Assembly (NCBI RefSeq): GCF_050624435.1
Contig: NC_134548.1
Coordinates: 124,141,583 to 124,205,582, forward strand
From: Tenrec ecaudatus
Lineage: Eukaryota; Chordata; Mammalia; Afrosoricida; Tenrecidae
Direction of reading: 5' to 3'
Length of the DNA stretch: 64,000 bases
In this document: positions 60,221 to 64,000 of the stretch, piece after piece
Layout of the letters: every line of letters begins with the position of its first letter
How positions within the stretch are numbered: the stretch's first letter is position 1
Notes under the pieces: model-generated
What the model was told of the DNA's origin: nothing
Database searches by the model: none
Seen by the model: only the letters and a program-made list of their open reading frames with translations
Program-made: the position numbers and the translations under genes

Positions 60221-60587
60221 ATTAATGACACTATCAATATAATTGTGTTGAAAGGAGGGAGGACTTGTAGCACTCACTGATGGAGATCAAGGATTGCAGC
60301 CTTCAGTATGGATTTTGACTCAATGTAAAGAAGACCAAAATCTTAACAGCTGGATCAACAGGTAACACCATGATAAATCAGGCAATAATTAAAGTTATCA
60401 GGGCTTTTGTCTTGCTTGAATCCACAATCAAGGTTCATGGAAGCAGCAGTTAGGAGATCAAACAACACATTGCATTGGGTAAATCTACTGCACAAGACTT
60501 CTTTAGAATATTGAAAGGCAAGGATATTACTTTGAGGACTCAGGTGCACCTAACCCAAGCCATTGGACTTTAATTTGCTTCTCTAGT

Positions 60588-62040
60588 CAGCGGTTCTCAA
60601 CTTGTGGGTAAAAACCCCTTTGGGGGTCAAAAGACCCTTTCACGGGGGTTGCCTGACTCATAAGTAACAAAATTACAGTTATGAAGTAGCAATGAAAATA
60701 ATTTTATGGGGTTTCCTGCTGGGCTGAGGCAGCTGTAGGAGGCCGAGGTAGCACCGAGGGGATGCCTGAGCCGCTGGTCGGGATCCGGGAAGTCGAAGAA
60801 ACCGGTGTTGTCGGCCCGCTTCCAGAAGGTGGACGTGGATGAGTACGACGAGAACAAGTTCGTGGACGAGGAAGAGGGCGGCGACGGGCAGGCCGGCCCG
60901 ACGAGGGCGAGGTGGACTCCTGCCTGGGGCAAGGAAACATGGTAGCTGCTCTGCAGGCCGCGCTGAGCCCCCCCCCCCCCTCCCCATCAACACCACCAGC
61001 CAGGCGGTCAAGGACCAAGCAGGCAGCATTGTCTTGAAGGTGCTCATCTGTTTGTTAAGGCTAATGACATTGAAAAGGTGGTTCAGTCCCTGGACAAGAA
61101 CGGTGTGGATCCCCTAATGAAGTATATTTATAAAGGCTTTGAAAGCCCCTCTGACAACAGCAGTGCTGTGCTGCTGCAGTGGCATGAAAAGGCACTGGCT
61201 GCTGGCGGGGGCGGGTCCATCCTCTGAGTCTTGACTGCAAGGAAGACAGTGTAGCCCAGCCGGCACTGGGCATTGGCCGAGGTATGCGAGCTGCTGGTAC
61301 CGAGACCAAAACCACCGAATGCTCACGCTGCCCGCTGGGCAGCCTCTGTGTCTGTCTCTCAACTTTGCCTTCTTGCTTCTCCTTCTCCATCTCTCTAAAG
61401 ATGAAAATTATACATGCCAGTTTTTCATGACAATGGAGACAATACAGAGCTGAAGTGTTTCATGCTTCTCAAAACCATTTCAGTGATGTAGATACCTGTC
61501 TGTTGGTAGGATCAGGTACATTCAGGTTGAAATGTACAATTTCAACTGCTATTGGCTGGGTATTTTTTTAGTTTGAATCTAATATTGAGAGATTGTTTCT
61601 GAATTTGAGGCCAGCGTTTTAACTCATATCTAGCTAGGCAAGTGGTTCATGCACACACACACGAATGGCTGGCAGCTTTTACCCCTACAAAACTGGACCA
61701 TAATCACAATTTAAGCAAACTTTATTTCTGGAACAGGAGGTGTGTGAGCACCACTACCAAGTGCCTGCCATGTCTGCTGCCCTCCAGACCATCTGTGCGG
61801 CGAGTGCAAATGCGCTGCTTCCCCTTAGCATCCATCACTCATTGCTTCTCCGTTTCTCATCCTCACCCAGGGTGCAGAGCAAGAACTCTTGCTCTGTACA
61901 AATGAATCTATTAAATAAAGAACCTGTTTAGTATGAGCAAAAAAAGAAAGAAAATGATTTTATGGTTGGGGGGAGGGTGTCACCGCAACATTAGGAACTG
62001 TATTAAAGGGTCGCAGCATGAGGAAGGTTGGGAACCACTG
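60588..62040 (+). mobile_element. SPIN hAT element split by an ARPC5 retrocopy
   Basis: Left part (60588-60709) starts 'cagcggttctcaacttgtgg'. Right part (61950-62040) ends 'ggttgggaaccactg'. Removing the retrocopy leaves a SPIN element of about 200 bp, like the other two copies. It lies in RTE sequence; flanking octamers tctctagt and ctctgtat are only partly similar, so the 8-bp duplication has decayed or shifted. Confidence 0.88.
60710..61949 (+). pseudogene. ARPC5: ARPC5 processed pseudogene
   Basis: Intronless copy of the mRNA for ARPC5 (p16-ARC), a subunit of the Arp2/3 complex that nucleates branched actin. The CDS equivalent is 60790-61254 (parent about 151 codons). Recognised pieces are [15 protein letters not shown], the region around [50 protein letters not shown] and [12 protein letters not shown]. 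The start codon reads AAG (60790-60792), a base is lost near 60900, a C-run has expanded near 60970, and an indel shifts frame near 61050. About 0.7 kb of 3' UTR follows, with AATAAA at 61914-61919 and an A-rich tail at 61939-61949. A 16-bp duplication, gaaaataattttatgg (60694-60709) and gaaaatgattttatgg (61950-61965), flanks it. It is an L1-mediated retrocopy inside SPIN. Confidence 0.95.
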
Positions 62041-62395
62041 CTCTGTATGCATGTGAAAGTTGGACATTGGTGCTGGAGAAGAATATTAAAAGTACCATAG
62101 ACTACTAAATGCAAACATTGATCTATCTTGGAAGAAGTATGGCCAGAGTGCTCCTTAGAGGCAAGGATGGCAAAACCAGTCTCTGGGAGAAGGACATCAA
62201 GTGTGGTAAAGTAAAGGGGCAGCAAAAATGAGGAAGGTTCCCAAGGAAATGCACTGACACCGTGGTTGCAACAATGGGTGCAAGCATAAGAACAATTGTA
62301 AGATTCATGTAGGACTGGGCAGTGTTCCATTCTGTTGTGCATATGGTTGCTATACATTGAAACTGACTAGATAGCACCTATCAACAATAATATCA

Positions 62396-63434
62396 ATAGA
62401 ATTACTGTATGCCCCAGGGAGATTATTGACACATATAAACCATAGATATATGAATGGATTTGGGGCTCACATTTAATTGTTGCCCTAATCTAAGAACAAT
62501 TAATTTTTAGGATATGGCCTCGCTTGATTCTCACCCTTATGAAGATATGTGTGCTTTAGCAAAGTGTGGTGAAGACACTAGAAGGTGTCTGGCTGTCAAA
62601 CAGACTAGTATCAGGGCTATTAAAGGCTTATCTTCAAACAAACAGTCCTTTAAATGAGGCATCATCTAAGTCCTCATGGAAGAAGCACACACACCAGTGT
62701 GATCCAAGGACTGCAAATAATATAATATTGTGTTTGTTTTGTTGATATTTGTCCATTTTTGAAGCAGCCCCATTTTTCAACAATGAGTCCATTTATAGCA
62801 GGAACACCACTCTATATAGGCTTACATGGTGTGAATTGAAAGGTAGTAAATCTCTTCTTGCCCTCCTCCTTCTTGACACTCTATTCTGCCTATGTCCTTG
62901 CACAAAAATTCTACTATTGACAAATCCTTCAATCTGTTGGATGCCGTCTTTCTTGAAGTCACCTGCTAAAATCTATATATACCTAAGGGGTGGTAATAAA
63001 TTGTCCTGAGCCTTTAATTTCTTAGTTTGAATGGATTTAGCAGATTTTATATAGTTTGTAATGATAAAAACAGTCCAGCAATATTGGAGGGAAAGATTTG
63101 GAGTGTTTCTTCGGGTTGTATAGCAAACTAGAACCCAAGGGGAAGAACACAGCAATTGTGCCTACTGACTGTAACTCATGGCAAACCTAAGTGACCTATT
63201 CCTGCCTTTATAGCAGCGCATCGCACAGCACATCACCAATCTCTTACACCATTGCTGTTGCCTTTTCCAATTTACCACAGTTTCCCTCTTTCCCTTTTCC
63301 CATCTTGCAAACCATATTGGAGGTCTTCCTTTGTTAGCTTTCTTCTTCCCTTTAAAGTCAATTTTGTCTCTTTCTCTTGAAGACCATTTAAAATCTGTTA
63401 AATCCCTCTTAGTCCCAAATGGATTCTCATATTG
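62396..63434. other. Intergenic stretch with an old L1 3' UTR piece
   Basis: 62560-62720 has the afrotherian L1 3' UTR order ('agcaaagtgtggtgaagaca', 'ggaagaagcacacacaccag'), plus strand. The rest is unrecognised AT-rich sequence. Confidence 0.55.
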
Positions 63435-63700
63435 TATGTTGGTTTCAATGCATAGTGACCCTATGTAAAACAGGAAGAGACACTGCCCAGTACTGTGCTG
63501 TCATCACAGTTGTTTTATGTTTGAACCCATAAACGTAGGCACCGTGTCAACCCATCTTGTTGATGGTCTTCTTCTTTTTCACTGCCCTGCTGTTTATCAA
63601 GCATGATGTCCTTCTTTAGGTCCTGGTATAGAGGGATGAAACTGGGGCTTGTTTACTAATAGTTTAGGACAGATAAAAGCTGAGACATTGTCTTATCATC
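63435..63700 (-). mobile_element. RTE-type LINE 3' end (diverged)
   Basis: Reverse copy: 'gtgaccctatgtaaaacagg', 'cactgcccagtactgtgctg', 'caagcatgatgtccttcttt', in the same order as 33657-33900. No coding capacity. Confidence 0.75.
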
Positions 63701-64000
63701 GTTCCAACAACAAAAAAGGATGAGCCGAATTTTCATAATTTTTTCTTTTCCTCTCAAATGAAAAAATGTCTATCTATCTGCTGTCTCACTCACTTAAAGG
63801 AAGATTCAAGTATGTCTGCATAAAGGTTAACAACGCTCCCCAAAACAACAGACCTTAGAATAATCAGGCTTACAGTATAGCTTACAATTTCTCATCATTT
63901 GGGTCATGATAGTTCACCCAAGTTCTTGGGTAGCACTTTTATGATGAGTAATAGGTAAGACTAAATGGTCAAAGAGAAAGAAAAGCAAGTAGAAGCATAC
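63701..64000. other. Window edge, nothing recognised
   Basis: AT-rich, no signals. Confidence 0.4.

Larger units (their letters stand above)
60253..62395 (+). mobile_element. RTE-type LINE 3' end, interrupted by SPIN
   Basis: Two collinear RTE/BovB-like segments: 60253-60587 (reverse-transcriptase region, 'cattgcattgggtaaatcta', 'gaggactcaggtgcacctaa') and 62041-62395 ('gcatgtgaaagttggacatt', 'gtgctccttagaggcaagga', ending 'tagcacctatcaacaataat'). They join at a codon that the SPIN element splits. Stops and frameshifts are frequent; the reverse transcriptase is dead. Confidence 0.88.

Noticed and set aside
60627-61390. Minus-strand frames of about 100-120 codons
   Set aside because: Antisense shadows of the ARPC5 retrocopy.
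60710-61949. ARPC5 copy as a functional gene
   Set aside because: Start codon changed to AAG, frameshifts in the body, no introns, A-rich tail and target duplication.
1-64000. A previously undescribed gene system
   Set aside because: Read on both strands, the window holds one partial host gene, retrocopies and transposable elements; nothing suggests an unknown multigene system.

Overview
This is a nuclear DNA window from an afrotherian mammal, most probably a tenrec. The sequence shows more than 20 AfroSINE copies in both orientations, 3' ends of an RTE-type LINE, L1 3' UTRs of afrotherian type and three short hAT elements of the SPIN type. From family knowledge, AfroSINEs are restricted to Afrotheria, and SPIN transposons have been reported within Afrotheria from the tenrec. 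The species call is an inference.

The only protein-coding gene I can support is the 5' end of NRK (Nik-related kinase, a GCK/MAP4K-family kinase, X-linked in placental mammals), on the minus strand. Coding exon 1 (24528-24584) lies in a CpG island (about 24400-25900). Exon 2 (17571-17636) carries the start of the kinase domain with its glycine loop. Intron 1 is about 6.9 kb. Positions 1-17570 are intron 2, and exon 3 was not found. From about 25900 to 64000 the window is gene-poor upstream sequence built largely of transposable elements.

Layout: 1-17570, NRK intron 2, with AfroSINEs, a solo class I LTR that split an AfroSINE, a SPIN element, and a 114-bp TA-flanked MITE inside an old L2. 17637-24527, intron 1, mostly unique. 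24400-25900, promoter and CpG island. 25900-37600, mostly unique, with MIR, MLT1-type LTR, a truncated L1, and an RTE copy carrying a U4 snRNA retropseudogene. 37600-46150, stacked L1 fragments. 48171-54347, a decayed class I endogenous retrovirus related to the solo LTR, with gag and pol remnants, almost no env, and a 965-bp pogo-like DNA transposon inside its integrase. 54798-58900, more L1 and a hAT element inside an AfroSINE. 59345-62395, a SPIN copy and then a three-layer nest: RTE LINE, interrupted by SPIN, interrupted by an ARPC5 processed pseudogene.

No new gene system is evident. The value of the window lies in the unannotated NRK start and in nested insertions whose target-site duplications give a readable order of events. 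All identifications are by eye, without database searches.
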